Positions 11,291-23,158 are shown, counted from the first letter of the stretch. The stretch is 64,000 bases of DNA from Megalobrama amblycephala (GCF_018812025.1 NC_063062.1:6883058-6947057), one strand, 5' to 3'. Notes: a model not told the origin generated them from the sequence alone. Program-made: numbers and translations.

Positions 11291-12065
11291 TAATTTCACT
11301 CCCTTTACCATAACCATGAGTTTCATCTGCTCAGGTGTAAATATTAAGGATGACATCAATTTCAAACAAATTCGAGACCCTGAGAATCTTAATGAACAAA
11401 GAGGATCGTGCAGAGCAGATTTCAAGCGCGGATTTCACAGGCTGAAAGAGGCTTTTCCAAAGGGGCAGTGAACAATCGTACAAAAGCGAGAGCTTACAAA
11501 AGCTACAACAAACACTAGCTCAGCACTGTAATGTTCAGCCCAGGATCATTAGAAAAACTTACCTGTGTCAACATTTTTGCAAATTACAAAATACGTTGCG
11601 CCGTGCACATTTCGTGACAGTTTCAAAGTGAAATGTCCAGTGAGTGGTGCTAAAAGCGTGTATAGATTTTTCAGGAACAGATGAACGTGAATATGGCAAT
11701 GTTGGGGTCTGTACGTATCACCGCAGTTCTGAACTGAAATGTCCGGTGAGTGGCACTAAAAGCTTAATGCTCCACATTTAACATACACCTACACTAAACC
11801 CAAAACCTACCTGATAGTGTTAATAAAAGCAAATGTGACATAAAAACACAATCGTAACCATGGCATTTTAGTTTGTTTTTGAACTATTGTCTTTGAGCTC
11901 TTTTACCGTGATTAGTCTTTCAATGGATTCGAGCTCTTCGCATCGCAAGTACAATTCTGTACCATGCAGCTGCGCTACCGAGCAAGCTTGTTACGTCAGT
12001 AAAACTGAACATCTGGAGCTGGGTAAGTGATGCAAAGTCCAAAATATATTTGTTTACAAATCATG
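11291..12065. other. Unassigned sequence with a spaced direct repeat
   Basis: No gene recognised. The unit GTGAAATGTCCAGTGAGTGG (11630-11657) recurs as CTGAAATGTCCGGTGAGTGG (11737-11764), both followed by a (C/T)ACTAAAAGC-type end, about 107 bp apart. The stretch is moderately GC-rich and may be part of an unnamed transposable element. Confidence 0.4.
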
Positions 12066-12429
12066 CACTATGGTAGAGCTGCACAACGGTTAATCGCAAT
12101 TAATCGTTTGCAAAATAAAAGTCTGTGTTACATAATATATGTGTGTGTTCTGTGTATATTATGTATATATAAATACATGCACATACATGTGTATATTTAA
12201 GAAAAAAAAAAATATTTATTTATAAAATATTTATATTTATATGTAATCTAAAATATATATAAATATGTATATTTATTTATACAGGTATATATTTTTTAAA
12301 TTTATACATGTATGTGCATGTATTTATATATACATAATTATTATACACAGAACACACATATATTACGTAAACAGACTTATTTTGCAAACGATTAATCGCG
12401 ATTAATCGTTGTGCAGCCCTACACTATGG
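12066..12429. mobile_element. Palindromic hAT MITE with 8-bp duplication CACTATGG
   Basis: The element proper is 12074-12421 (348 bp). It starts TAGAGCTGCACAACGGTTAA and ends CGATTAATCGTTGTGCAGCCCTA, giving inverted ends. CACTATGG is present immediately before (12066-12073) and after (12422-12429), a perfect 8-bp target duplication as made by hAT transposases. The interior is two long AT-rich inverted arms. It has no coding capacity and looks fairly young because the duplication is intact. Confidence 0.93.
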
Positions 12430-13042
12430 TAAAAAGTGTCTTTATTAATCCATAATCTGCCCCTGTAATCATAATTGTGTGTGAAAACTATTAAAAGTGC
12501 TTGCTGTTTTACTCCCTCTAGTGTTCAATTCTGTTAGAAACTGCAGTGATATGTACGTATTGGTACGTATTTTGCTTTTTGCAAAAATGTGGACACAGGT
12601 ACGTTTTTCCAATGAGTCTGTATTGGTAATGTTAGTTAACAGTCCAGCGGAGCCAAATAGTTTTGCCATTTGTTTATATCGTAGCAACAATATAAGGTTG
12701 GAAAAAAACACCAGCAAATAATAAAACATAATTACAGGTTGTGATTCATAAACAACTGATGTCCCAACAAAATGGGAACTGCTCCATCTTTCAGGAGAAG
12801 CCAGCATTATACTCTGTTCTGGAAGCTGTCCTTCATAAAATGTGCAGCATACAGATAAACGCTGGGGTCGTAATGTTCAGGAACAGGATTAAAAATCATT
12901 TTTAGCCACTCTAAGATTGTCCACCTTAGAAAGGCCAAACAGCGTCTCTTCGACATAGCAACAACACTCTTGGTCCTCTAGTGAAGCTCAGCCAGCTTAA
13001 ATCTGAATTTATCATTTTACATTGACATTTTTAATTACTACA
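12430..13042. other. No gene recognised
   Basis: Short overlapping open frames on both strands have no family resemblance. A small internal echo (GTACGTATTGGTACGTATTT) is seen near 12,550. Nothing else stands out. Confidence 0.45.
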
Positions 13043-13044
13043 TA

Positions 13045-14583
13045 CAGGTGCTGGTCATATAATTAGAATATCATCAAAAAGTTGATTTATTTCACTAATT
13101 CCATTCAAAAAGTGAAACTTGTATATTATATTCATTCATTACACACAGACTGATATATTTCAAATGTTTATTTCTTTTAATTTTGATGATTGTGAAAAGG
13201 TTCAATATTAAAAGACACCTGGTGCCACACTCTAATCAGCTAATTAACTCAAAACACCTGCAAAGGCCTTTAAATGGTCTCTCAGTCTAGTTCTGTAGGC
13301 TACACAATCATGGGGAAGACTGCTGACTTGACAGTTGTCCAAAAGACAACCATTGACACCTTGCACAAGGAGGGCAAGACACAAAAGGTCATTCCAAAAG
13401 AGGCTGGCTATTCACAGAGCTCTGTGTCCAACACATTAATAGAGAGGTGAAGGGAAGTAAAATATGCGGTAGAAAAAAAGTGTACAAGCAATAGGGATAA
13501 CCGCACCCTGGAGAGGATTGTGAAACAAAACCCATTCAAAAATGTGGGGGAGATTCACAAAGAGTGGACTGCAGCTGGAGTCAGTGCTTCAAGAACCACT
13601 ACGCACAGACGTATGCAAGAATTGGGTCACATTCCTTGTGTCAAGCCACTCTTGAACAACAGACAGCATCAGAAGTGTCTCGCCTGGGCTAAAGACAAAA
13701 AGGACTGGACTGCTTTTGAGTGGTCCTACGTTATGTTCTCTGATGAAAGTAAATTTTGCATTTCCTTTGGAAATCAGGGTCCCAGAGTCTGGAGGAAGAG
13801 AGGAGACGCACACAATCCACGTTGTTTGAGGTCCAGTGTAAAGTTTCCACAGTCAGTGATGGTTTGGGGTGCCATGTCATCTGCTGGTGTTGGTCCACTG
13901 TGTTTTCTGAGGTCCAAGGTCAACGCAGCCGTATACCAGGAAGTTTTAGAGCACTTCATGCTTCCTGCTGCTGACCAACTTTATGGAGATGCAGATTTTT
14001 TTCCAACAGGTCCTTGGCACCTGCACACAGTGCCAAAGCTACCAGTACCTGTTTTAAGGACCATGGTATCCCTGTTCTTAATTGGCCAGCAAACTCGCCT
14101 GACCTTAACCCCATAGAAAATGTATGGGGTTTTGTGAAGAGGAAGATGCGATATGCCAGACCCAACAATGCAGAAGAGCTGAAGGCCACTATCAGAGCAA
14201 CCTGGGCTCTCATAACACCTGAGCAGTGCCACAGACTGATCGACTCCATGCCACGCCGCATTGCTGCAGTAATTCAGGCAAAAGGAGCCCCAAACTAAGT
14301 ATTGAGTTCTGTACATGCTCATACTTTTCATGTTCATACTTTTCAGTTGGCCAAGATTTCTAAAAATCCTTTCTTTGTATTGGTCTTAAGTAATATTCTA
14401 ATTTTCTGAGATACTGAATTTGGGGTTTTCCTTAGTTGTCAGTTATAATCATGAAAATTAAAAGAAATAAACATTTGAAATATATCAGTCTGTGTGTAAT
14501 GAATGAATATAATATACAAGTTTCACTTTTTGAATGGCATTAGTGAAATAAATCAACTTTTTGATTTATATGACCAGCACCTG
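13045..14583 (+). mobile_element. Full-length Tc1-like transposon
   Basis: The element is 1,539 bp with inverted ends CAGGTGCTGGTCATAT and ATATGACCAGCACCTG. The terminal repeats are about 140 bp (13045-13192 and 14447-14583) and include the CATTACACACAGACTGATAT / inverse block. The right copy lacks about 11 bp present in the left (TTAGAATATCA region). TA flanks the left end; the right flank is TG, so one side of the TA duplication has mutated. The internal transposase is broken, so the copy can only be mobilised in trans. The family is Tc1/mariner, cut-and-paste. Confidence 0.93.
13310..14298 (+). pseudogene. Tc1-type transposase remnant (stop and frameshift)
   Basis: The frame opens at ATG 13310 with an N-terminal helix-turn-helix region (MGKTADLTVVQK, then EAGYSQSSVSNTL). 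An in-frame TGA at 13448-13450 interrupts it after 46 codons. The same frame resumes through 13450-14116 with a second DNA-binding region (ASRTTTHRRMQE), the first catalytic aspartate in MFSDESKF and the conserved VMVWGAMSS. Near 13,997-14,012 the frame is lost by a net one-base change at the place where the second catalytic aspartate belongs (usual FQQD). The C-terminal part continues in another frame to 14298 with LAPAHSAKAT and NSPDLNPIENVW, which holds the third acidic residue. Total about 330 codons, a normal Tc1 length. Confidence 0.93.
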
Positions 14584-16312
14584 TGTATATATATATATAT
14601 TTTTTAACTTTAAAAAAAAGTGCCTCATTGTCTTCTATAGATCTACAGCAAAGTTCAAACTAGTCTGTTTTCCTCTCACACCTGGCAAACTGATTGCACA
14701 CCCCACCACAGCTAATAAATCCATGTAGAAATAGAGGGGGGCTCTTGGCTATGCATAAGAGCTTCTGAATAAGTTTTAAAAGAGGTGATAAGATTTATGG
14801 AATTGCATATGGAGCTGGTTACATCGCTGCTGTAAAAACAGGGCTTCAGTTCAAGTTCACAAGTGTTTCATGTAGGAGAGACTGAAAGCCAGACTTTTCT
14901 TCAACATTACTTCTTGATTAAATACTCCTGATCAACAAACACATTAACATTTATTTAAGCCATCAAATAACAGAGCAAATGTTAGCCAAGAAAGACTTGT
15001 TTTTATTAATACCATTGATCTCTGTCAGTTAGTCCAATATTTGCATTGTGCCCCATTGTTAACTGTGTGAGCTAAATGATTTCATTTTAAATAACAGTAC
15101 GTCAACAGCAGGCATCACTAAACCTGAACCACATGAAAAAAATGTCAGAACCTACAAGTAGCAGAGGGCACACAACATCTACGACCACACTAAAATTGCG
15201 CATTTTAGTGTGTATTACTTGTGGCCTGTTTAAGCCAACTTGTTTTCCATTTGACCAGATCCACCACACTTCAAAAAAACTAGATTCATTTAATGAGTTG
15301 TATTCTACGATGATACTTACGAGCTTTTTATATACTGGTGGAGGTCCGTCACTCCTAAAATGTCCTGCCCTACATCACCAGATAGATCCATGATGGCAAA
15401 ATTGCATAGCACGTCTCTGTACACTGCCACACCTTTGAATAGAAAAGAATCTCTCCAGAAACAGCCAAAGAAACATAGTAATTATGAAGAGCATTCCAAA
15501 ACACAGGACAACCCAAAACCTGAGAGACAGCCACAGACACAAACACAAGAAATCATGGTAGTGGCATTCAACTAGAGTCGAATACATGCCATATTTAAAA
15601 TGTTAGCCTTCACCTTTCTGCCATTTATTTTGTTATTCTGACAAAATCTTCTAAAGCATTAGTCATTTTGAACCTGTCTGAATATATCAAGCTATTATGA
15701 ATGAGTTGTGCACAAAATATTCTTTACACACTATGCAGAACAGAATCTGTCTGTTGGCTTTATTGACACCCAGCTATTAGCCATTTAAAAATGTAAATGG
15801 ATTACTCAAACAATGGCTAATGATTGACATGAAAACCAGGCTACAATTATGGGTCATATTAGACAGACCCTGTTATGCATATCAATCATGAAGTCTAAAT
15901 TTAGAGTCCCTACATAGTACATAATTAGTGCCTTTCAAAAAGCATTACCAACAAGCAAATTCTAATATACAGATTCCTGAGTCTAAGAGAAATTAAATTA
16001 AATTCGCATTTATTGGATGCAAACCACATACAGAAGTTAATGTATCATGGTATTGCCATGTTTTTTTGGACTTGACACCATGGAAATGCCATGTTTTTTG
16101 GACAAGAACCTACATACCCACAATAAATTCAAGATATACTTTTAAGAACCCTTAAAGTAATTTTATTAAATATTTATATGTTAAACATTCACATTATTAT
16201 CATCTGATACCATACTTGCACCATAAGATTTTTTCCCCCCATTGTTTGCTAGTGCGTCAGAAAACTCCAATGCATCTATTACCTGAAAATCATCAGTTTC
16301 TGCAGACTTACT
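14584..16312. other. No gene recognised
   Basis: A short (TA)n follows the Tc1 end. The rest is unique-looking; open frames at 15133-15393 and 15360-15575 lack any family resemblance or splice support. Confidence 0.45.
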
Positions 16313-16480
16313 CAGAGTGTTAATTCACCCAAAAATTAAAATTATGTCATAATTTTCCTCATGTCATTCCAAACCTGTAAAATTTTTGCTCATCTTCAAA
16401 ACACAAATGAAGATATTTTAATGAAATCTGATACATTTCTGTCTCTCCATTGACAGTCCATGCAAGTTCTACTTTGTCCA
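16313..16480. mobile_element. Left-arm fragment of a GTTCACCC-type repeat
   Basis: It reads 'TTAATTCACCCAAAAATTAA', 'ATGTCATAATTTTCCTCATG', 'CATTCCAAACCTGTAA', 'GCTCATCTTCAAAACACAAA', then 'CTCTCCATTGACAGTCCATG'. The order matches the arm of the palindromic family with clear divergence. No closing end. Confidence 0.6.
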
Positions 16481-16577
16481 TTCAAAAGGTTCATAAAGAG
16501 ACTATAAAGACTAATCCTTATGAATTGAGTGGTTCAGTCCAAATTGTCTGGAGAGACATGATCGCTATACTGTATAT

Positions 16578-16680
16578 TAGGGGTGTGACAGTGCACAGAA
16601 GTCACGGTTCGGTTTTCCTCGGTTTTGGGATCACGGTTTCATACGACTTCAGTCACTTCGGTACAACAGGAAAAAAAAAA
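16578..16680 (+). mobile_element. hAT terminal fragment (TAGGGGTGTGACAGTGCAC)
   Basis: TAGGGGTGTGACAGTGCAC followed by repeated 'TCACGGTTCGGTTT' and 'GGGATCACGGTTTC' blocks is the terminal region of a fish hAT element. The copy is truncated after about 100 bp and ends in an A-run; the opposite end is absent. Assignment is from memory of such ends. Confidence 0.5.
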
Positions 16681-16804
16681 ATCCCAGTGCTAGGTTTCTT
16701 TTCATTTATTTTGAACAGACAGTAGTGCAAATTACAGTTTGTTCCAGCTAGCGGCACTTAGTCCCCCCTGAGGTAGTTGGTACAGTACAGCCTCCTTCAG
16801 TGTA

Positions 16805-17097
16805 TTAAAGGTGCCCTAGAATCAAAAATAGAATTTACCTTGGCATAGTTGAATAACAAGAGTTCAGTACATGGAAATGACATACAGTGAGGCAGGGAGG
16901 GTGGGCAGGGAGCGTGCGATTTAAAGGGGCCGCAGCCTGAATCGGTGCATAGTTAATGATGCCCCAAAATAGGCAGTTAAAAAAATTAATTAAAAAAAAT
17001 CTATGGGGTATTTTGAGCTGAAACTTCACAGACACATTCAGGGGACACCTTAGACTTATATTACATCTTGTAAAAACTGGTTCTAGGGCACCTTTAA
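16805..17097. mobile_element. Complete 293-bp TTAA MITE (GGTGCCCTAGA ends)
   Basis: The ends are TTAAAGGTGCCCTAGAA and TTCTAGGGCACCTTTAA. The right half holds 'CTATGGGGTATTTTGAGCTG' and 'GACACATTCAGGGGACACCT', which recur inverted in the longer relative at 37681-38536, so this copy is an internally deleted member of that group. A CpG-rich 'AAAGGGGCCGCAGCC' block lies in the middle. Non-coding. Confidence 0.85.
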
Positions 17098-17951
17098 GCA
17101 CTAAGTGGTAAAAAGAATGCACTCTTGCCAATCCCCAAAGTAAAAGTAAATTCAAGCATGCTTGCTTGACGTGCAAGAACCAATGAGGTTCATTCTTATA
17201 TGTTAAACTAATCGTTGACTGTCAACTGAGAGACAAAATATCTTAATTTGTGTTAAAAAAAAAAAAATAAATCACATCCTCCCCCAGCAATCACACAGAT
17301 TATGTTACAGTGTGATTGTAAGACTAATGTAGCATTGGTGGTTTACCAAGCCAACAGGTTACCACAGTCAATCAGAAAGAACTGACTCGTTATAAAGGCA
17401 GCCTTTTTGAGGTCTTCCAAGAAAAACTATGATCTGTGTACTAATCAAACTCTGTGGTACGACCTCACATCATACTAGCTGATTTCACCAACCACGTATT
17501 TCTGCTGGGAGGCATTGGTGTAAATCCTACAATTTGAGGTCTGGCTGATGAACTTTTGTATGAGTTGAGAAAAACAGCAATCCAGATTGCTTGAGCTCTG
17601 ATAAACCACCTTATTTTGCCTAGAGCTATACATTATCAGCTTCAGCAAAAAAAAAAAATTCAAATAAAATTTAAAATAAAATTAGAGTTATCCAACCTGT
17701 TTGCTTTCAATTCAAATATAGGAATTGAACTTTAATTTTAAAGGCTTTTTCAATGGCTCACAACCCTGACAAACACTATGCCAAGTAATACTATTCAATG
17801 TTAATATACAATGTCTCTAACGTTATTAAAGCCTGCAACTAATAATTCCCAATTAATCTTAAAGGAAACTACACTATAACAAACATGTTTGAAATTTCCA
17901 TGCAATTTAGCTACTTAAACAGTGACTTAAGCATCTAAAGTTAATGCTAAG
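17098..17951. other. No gene recognised
   Basis: AT-rich, unique-looking sequence with an A-rich tract near 17,257. No element ends or exon signals identified. Confidence 0.45.
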
Positions 17952-18160
17952 TTAAAGGGTAAGTTCACCTAAAAATGAAAATAATGTCATTTATTACTCG
18001 CCCTCCACTGAAGGCACATGAAGGTACATGAACTGTTTCAATTATGTTTTTAGTACCTTTATGGATCTTGAGAGGTGCAGTAACATTGCTGGCAATGGAA
18101 GGCCTCACTGAGCCATCGGATTTCATCAACAATATCCTAATTTGTGTGATAAGATGAACG
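17952..18160. mobile_element. Shortened GTTCACC-family fragment
   Basis: It starts TTAAAGGGTAAGTTCACCTA, jumps after about 60 bp to the right-arm blocks 'GTACATGAACTGTTTCAAT', 'TTTTTAGTACCTTTATGG', 'AAGGCCTCACTGAGCCATC' and 'GATTTCATCAACAATATC', and fades at 'GATGAACGAATATA'. The middle is deleted and the right terminus is lost. Confidence 0.65.
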
Positions 18161-19776
18161 AATATAAGTTATACTTATAATATGAATTAATTTTAATGTA
18201 TAATTTACATTAAACATTTTACATTTAATATTGTTTTTAATTTTTTTAATTACAGAAAAATTATATTAATTATTATTATAAATATATATTTTACCTGGCT
18301 ATAAAGTTGACAAGCAGAATTCACAACCAAATGCCATAGAAAACCCAAAAAGTCTGCAGGGCATAAAAAAAAAAAAAATGCATGATCATGATCAAAAAAA
18401 TCATTTATTGTTCAACCCAAAGATATATACATACACAAAGGTTAAACCAAAAGAAACACACTTAAGAGGAAAGGAGGAAGGAAAAAAAGGAAATCAATGT
18501 CCCGAGTGCCATTTACCGCAAGGCGATAAAGTATGAAATCTATAGCATTGATTTTACAACTCACTTCTAAAGAAGTGTTTCTTCTATAGCAAAATTCCAC
18601 ATGACCTGAAAGAGTTCACTTGAGGAGAGCTAAATATGGAAATATTATTTCAGCCTTTTTCAGATGTATTCCTGTAATGCAAAAGAACATTCATAAAAAA
18701 AAAAATTTTTTTTAAAAATGTCAAAATGACAAGAGCAAGTATTGGCGAGCATTCAATCTGCCAATACCGTATGTCCAGTAATGCAAAACAGGAGAAACCT
18801 CAGGAATGAATTAGTGTGATTGAGAAATAAATGGCCCGGGACTACCGCCTCTGCAGGGACATGAGGCAATCAAAGAGCTTTCTGCTGCCTTCTGATACGC
18901 TAATGACTGCATTAAAGCTATGTCAAATATGGTTTATATCAGGTCGACAGACGTGCCCGCATAGCTGCCAAACAAATCGCCTTCAGTCGCACTCTTAAGA
19001 TCTCACAGGCCTTCTGGAACACCAGGAAAGGATCCAAAAACTGGTCTAACATTTTTTAAGAGGTAAAGCTGAGGTAAAACTGGCAAAACACATTTGCTGT
19101 GCATTCACAAGACGACTATATAAAGCTGCCTATCTGATAATTAAAATACTATCAGTTACTGGACAGGCTTGAACATGACATCAACAGCACACGCTTTACA
19201 TTCCCAAACCACTCTCTTCCTCCCTGTTAAGAATAAAGAATCTAATTCCCAGTAATAATAGTACAGTGAAGAAGACCAGGCCAAGTAATAGTTACCCACG
19301 TCTTTAATCGCCAGTGAGGTAGTAATTCCAAAAAAGGCCTAAACTATGTAGGGGCTCACAAAAGTGCTTTTGAACCAAGTGCTGGCAGAGAGGGATGCAA
19401 GGGATGGTTGTGCCTTGCCAATAAGGTCCCTTTGTGTGCAGTTAGCTGGGTTTCATTCAGGTAGTGAGGATGGCTCTCCAGGACCCCATTCAACATCCCA
19501 CTGTGCTCACATGCACAGCTCTGCATACATTTTTAGGTACAGAATCCAGTTTTTCACATATTTTGGGAGGTTTTGCTACACAAGTTTCGGATAACTAGTA
19601 ATCTAATTTGGAATTTGAAAAAATGTGCACAAAAAGAAAAAAAAAAAAAAATTGATATAGACCTTCTGATAAGCCAATAATTCTTTTCGCGTTATGCTAA
19701 CATCAAATTTAATGTTACTTTGTTGAAATAAATTAAACAATACAACATTAAAAACTAAAAATCAATAGTTTTAAAT
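18161..19776. other. No gene recognised
   Basis: Unique-looking sequence with several A-runs. A less AT-rich stretch at about 18,830-19,030 carries no open frame that I can assign. It may be regulatory, but nothing in the sequence proves this. Confidence 0.4.
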
Positions 19777-20699
19777 GTTACAAGTAGGGTTGCAAAGGGG
19801 CGGAAACTTTCCGGAAACTTTCCACGGGGAATTTTGGAAATATTCCAATTTGGAAACAACAGGAATTTATGGGAATTAATTGGAAATTTTGGGAAATTTA
19901 TACAGATTTATAATATTTATATAAAATGTATCATATAAAACAAATATAAACATTTTCTTTGGTCATAACATGAAATAACAGTTATTTATTTTTCACATTC
20001 AATTAATTCTAATTTAGTAAATATGTAAATTAAATATATTTTTATTGCAGCAATTGTTATGTGTTATTTATTTCAGTGTCACATGATCCTTCAGAAATTA
20101 GTCTAATTTTGCCGATTTGATACTTATTTGTTATTATCATTGTTGGAAACAGTTGTGTTAGCATGTTAGAATGATATCTGAAGGATCATGTGACGCTGAA
20201 GACTGGAGAAATGATGCTGAAAATTCAGCTTTGATCACAGAAGTAAATTATATTTTTATGTATATCAATTATTATACCATTATTTGTAGTTATTGTAGTT
20301 ATGTTTCACAATATTACAGGGTTTTTTTTTCTGTATTTTTGATCAAATGTGCATGTTATGGACTGGGGGAACGCACAGTGCATGCAGGGGGTGTGGCCTC
20401 AATAGCCCTGCAGTAAGTAGTGTGCTGTGTGAGGAATGTGCAGGGTAAAAATTAAACTAAAATTGCATTAAATATGGCTGTTTTAACCAAAATTATGTTG
20501 CAAGATGTTTTTTCAACTACATTTAAGTACCCTGTTATAGGCTAACCTGCAATTTTGCAAATTCCGTTTATTCCCATTAATTCCCATTAATTCCCATTAA
20601 TTCCCATATATTCCCGTTAATTCCCATATATTCCCGTTAATTCCCATGGAAAGTTTCCAGCTTTGAAAATTCCCGGAATTTTGCAACCCTAGTTACAAG
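19777..20699. mobile_element. Non-autonomous hAT element with duplication GTTACAAG
   Basis: The element proper is 19785-20691 (907 bp). It begins TAGGGTTGCAAAGGGGCGGA and ends CCCGGAATTTTGCAACCCTA. GTTACAAG occurs at both flanks (19777-19784 and 20692-20699), a perfect 8-bp duplication. The ends carry subterminal GGAAACTTTCCGG / GGAAAGTTTCC blocks, typical of multiple transposase-binding sites. The middle (about 20,060-20,330) resembles the TCACATGATCCTTCAG and inverse block of the CCAAAAGTTTGG family, so it may contain captured or nested repeat DNA. No transposase. Confidence 0.92.
20568..20648. repeat. Tandem 10-bp repeat TTCCCATTAA inside the hAT element
   Basis: About eight tandem units of TTCCCATTAA with variants TTCCCATATA and TTCCCGTTAA lie just inside the right end. 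The left end has only scattered related GGGAATTAATTGG motifs in inverse orientation. The repeat could be an amplified transposase-binding site (inference). Confidence 0.85.
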
Positions 20700-21054
20700 T
20701 GAATTTAGACATTATAACATATTGGATATTTATTTTGATATTTAACAGTGTTAAAGCTTTTAAAGTTTAACTTTAAGTGAGCATAGAGGATGACAAAGGT
20801 AATCTAGTTCTAAACATAAAAAAGCAGAAACAAATAATTAAGAAACTCTAATATCCAAGCCGATAACTGTTATGGCACAGATATGAACAACACACACTCA
20901 AGGCAATTTTGGTGAACTGATAGTGAACATCATTAAGGGTTAAGTTTAGGGGTGGGCCATTTTTAATTCTATGTTTTCGTACAAATCAGCTATTATGTTT
21001 CATTTAGCAAACCTGTAACCATCTCGATCATAAATGGAAAAGAACGTTTACAGC

Positions 21055-21755
21055 CAAGGCCCAGTGAGTTTCGTTCCAAATGGCTTCCATTAACCTTGTC
21101 TGATAGCTGCTCAAAATTCATTGGTTGATGGCAGACATGTTTTTTGAGATATGTCAGTGTTTTCATAGACAATCATGACACCATGGACAAAGACACTGCA
21201 TGCCAATTTTCAAGTCAATCGGACTATCGTTTAAGTAGTTATAGCTGTTTTCATGGTTTTTTTTGCAGTTTTAGCACCACCAAATGGCCGTATCCTTTTT
21301 CATGCGACCACAGAATGAGCTCTTACATAGGTGTGCTAAGTGTGGTGAAAATATCTCATTCTGTTCACAAGTTAGAGCCATTTTAGTAAAAGTGGATCCA
21401 CCACACTTCAAACATTTTGGTGGCCATTGGAATCGAAATTTCAACTTTTTTTGATAATTATTGACAATCAGACTCTGGAGAATCACACTGCACTGGTTTG
21501 GTTCTGATCGAGCCAATAGGATTAGTTCGCAAAAGTAGGTTTTTCAAAAAATTCAAAAGAGCCGAAAATTTCACAACGAGCAAATCTGAGGCGTGCATTT
21601 TGTCCATCTTGAGCCTATGCCAAATGGTTCAGGAGTTATGAGTCATTTTATACTTTTGACCGCTGTAGCGCCCCTGTCAGGCCGATCGGGGCAAGCCTTG
21701 CTGACGTTGTAGACATTGTGCCCCATCACTTTTAGGGGAGAATGCTGATCCTTGG
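21055..21755. repeat. Long dispersed repeat, copy 1 (unnamed)
   Basis: It aligns in order with the second copy at 54765-56111: CCATTAACCTTGTCTGATAG, GATGGCAGACATGTTTTTTG, AAGACACTGCATGC, TTTTAGCACCACCAAATG, GGTGAAAATATCTCATTCTG, TTTTGACCGCTGTAG and the shared right limit TTTTAGGGGAGAATGCTGAT. I see no inverted ends, poly-A tail or target duplication. Copy 1 lacks the insertion found in copy 2. The open frames that overlap it on both strands are too short and broken to assign. What class of element it is remains open. Confidence 0.75.
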
Positions 21756-22849
21756 CTGTGCACTTGAACCCCTAATTCATTTTCTCACGAGATTGGATTG
21801 GCTATCATGCATCTCTACAATAAAGAAGCTTTAAAAAATTATGCAAACAGAACAGTGGGTAATAAAACTACCATAAGATCTGGATCTTTAAGGTAAATGT
21901 ACAGTCAAATGTAAAGTCATTATCACAATATATAACCAACAGGTTGATCAGGACCCCAAGGCAATGTGGAAAAAAGTAAAGAGTGAATAACTAAAGATTT
22001 CCAAGATAGACAGTTACACATGTACATGACAAATACAAAATTAAATGGTAAATGGACAATGGTGCAAAATGGAAGTGAAACAAACATTCACAACCTTTAA
22101 AAATATCTGAGTAATAGAGTGAACACATCGCAGACTCTGAAAATGTGTTTTATGGCTGGAGATCCAAATGATAGAAGAAATCCCCCTAAATGAATGACTC
22201 ATAACCCTTCCTTCAAAACCTTGCAATAAACTGTCTGTTGCAATGGTGCGTGTGGTTTCCCTCAATTTGCAGAGTGACACATCCAAGGCTAAAGTCTAAG
22301 GCATCTGGCTTCAGTTAGTCAAAGTCTCGTATTGTCTATGACACCATCATATGTGCCCTCACACACGCTCTGAACAAACTGTCGCACTGCTTTGGCCTCC
22401 ATATCGAGAGTAGAAACAGAGGGATGGAAGGCAGCACTGGAACCCTTGGCCTCTCCACTCTCGGTTTTCACTGGTCATTTTCCCTTAACGATGATCTAAT
22501 TTCCAACTCAATAAAACATGACCCATCAGAACATGCTGTTGCATTGATGGTGCATTAGGACAAAAGCCAAATAAAAGACTATGAAAGTCACACTTCAGGC
22601 TGATCAGAAGAATCCATATGCTTTGGATTACAGCAATGTAAGTCAATGTTCTCCAAGTGTCAGATGAACCAGAAGCCTGATGGAATATAATTGTAATAAC
22701 TTTTATGAAACACAGAACTTGAAAATGTCAGTTGACGTTATCTGACTGCTACATCAGGGAAAATATGCCTAATTTTCAGTTTTTTGAGTTTATTTCAGAC
22801 ATCTTTCCAATCAGTTCCATTATGTACCTTTCTACATCTTTCACAAAAT
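21756..22849. other. Low-repeat sequence with one weak exon candidate
   Basis: No recognised gene. On the minus strand 22319-22474 is open for 51 codons ending in TGA, with a protein-like composition ending -TRL, but no good 3' splice site precedes it: the only usable AG has purine-rich sequence upstream. The next 500 bp on its downstream side (21,790-22,318) is repeat-free and could be a 3' UTR. Treat it as a candidate only. Confidence 0.3.
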
Positions 22850-23158
22850 AAATTAAAACATGTCATCATACAAAATGATTGTAAGAAGCACAATTATCTT
22901 GTGATACTGAAGACTGGAGTAATGGCTGCTTTATGTAGCTTTGCCATCAAGGGAATCAATTACATTAAAAAAAATACTAATACCCTATAATATTAAAACA
23001 GAAAACAGTTATTTTAAATTATATTATCTATTGTGAATAATATCTCACAATATTACTGTTTTACTGTATTTTTGTTCAAGTAAATGCAGCCACTGTGAGC
23101 ATAAAACTTTATTCAAAAACACTTTTAAAAATCGTACCGACCCCAAACTTTTTTATAT
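22850..23158. mobile_element. Fragment of the CCAAAAGTTTGG palindromic family
   Basis: 'TGATACTGAAGACTGGAGTA', 'AATATCTCACAATATTACTG' and 'TTTACTGTATTTTTGTTCAA', then the terminus 'CCGACCCCAAACTTTT', match the closing half of 51725-52668 in order. The terminus is cut after CAAACTTTT. Confidence 0.75.
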
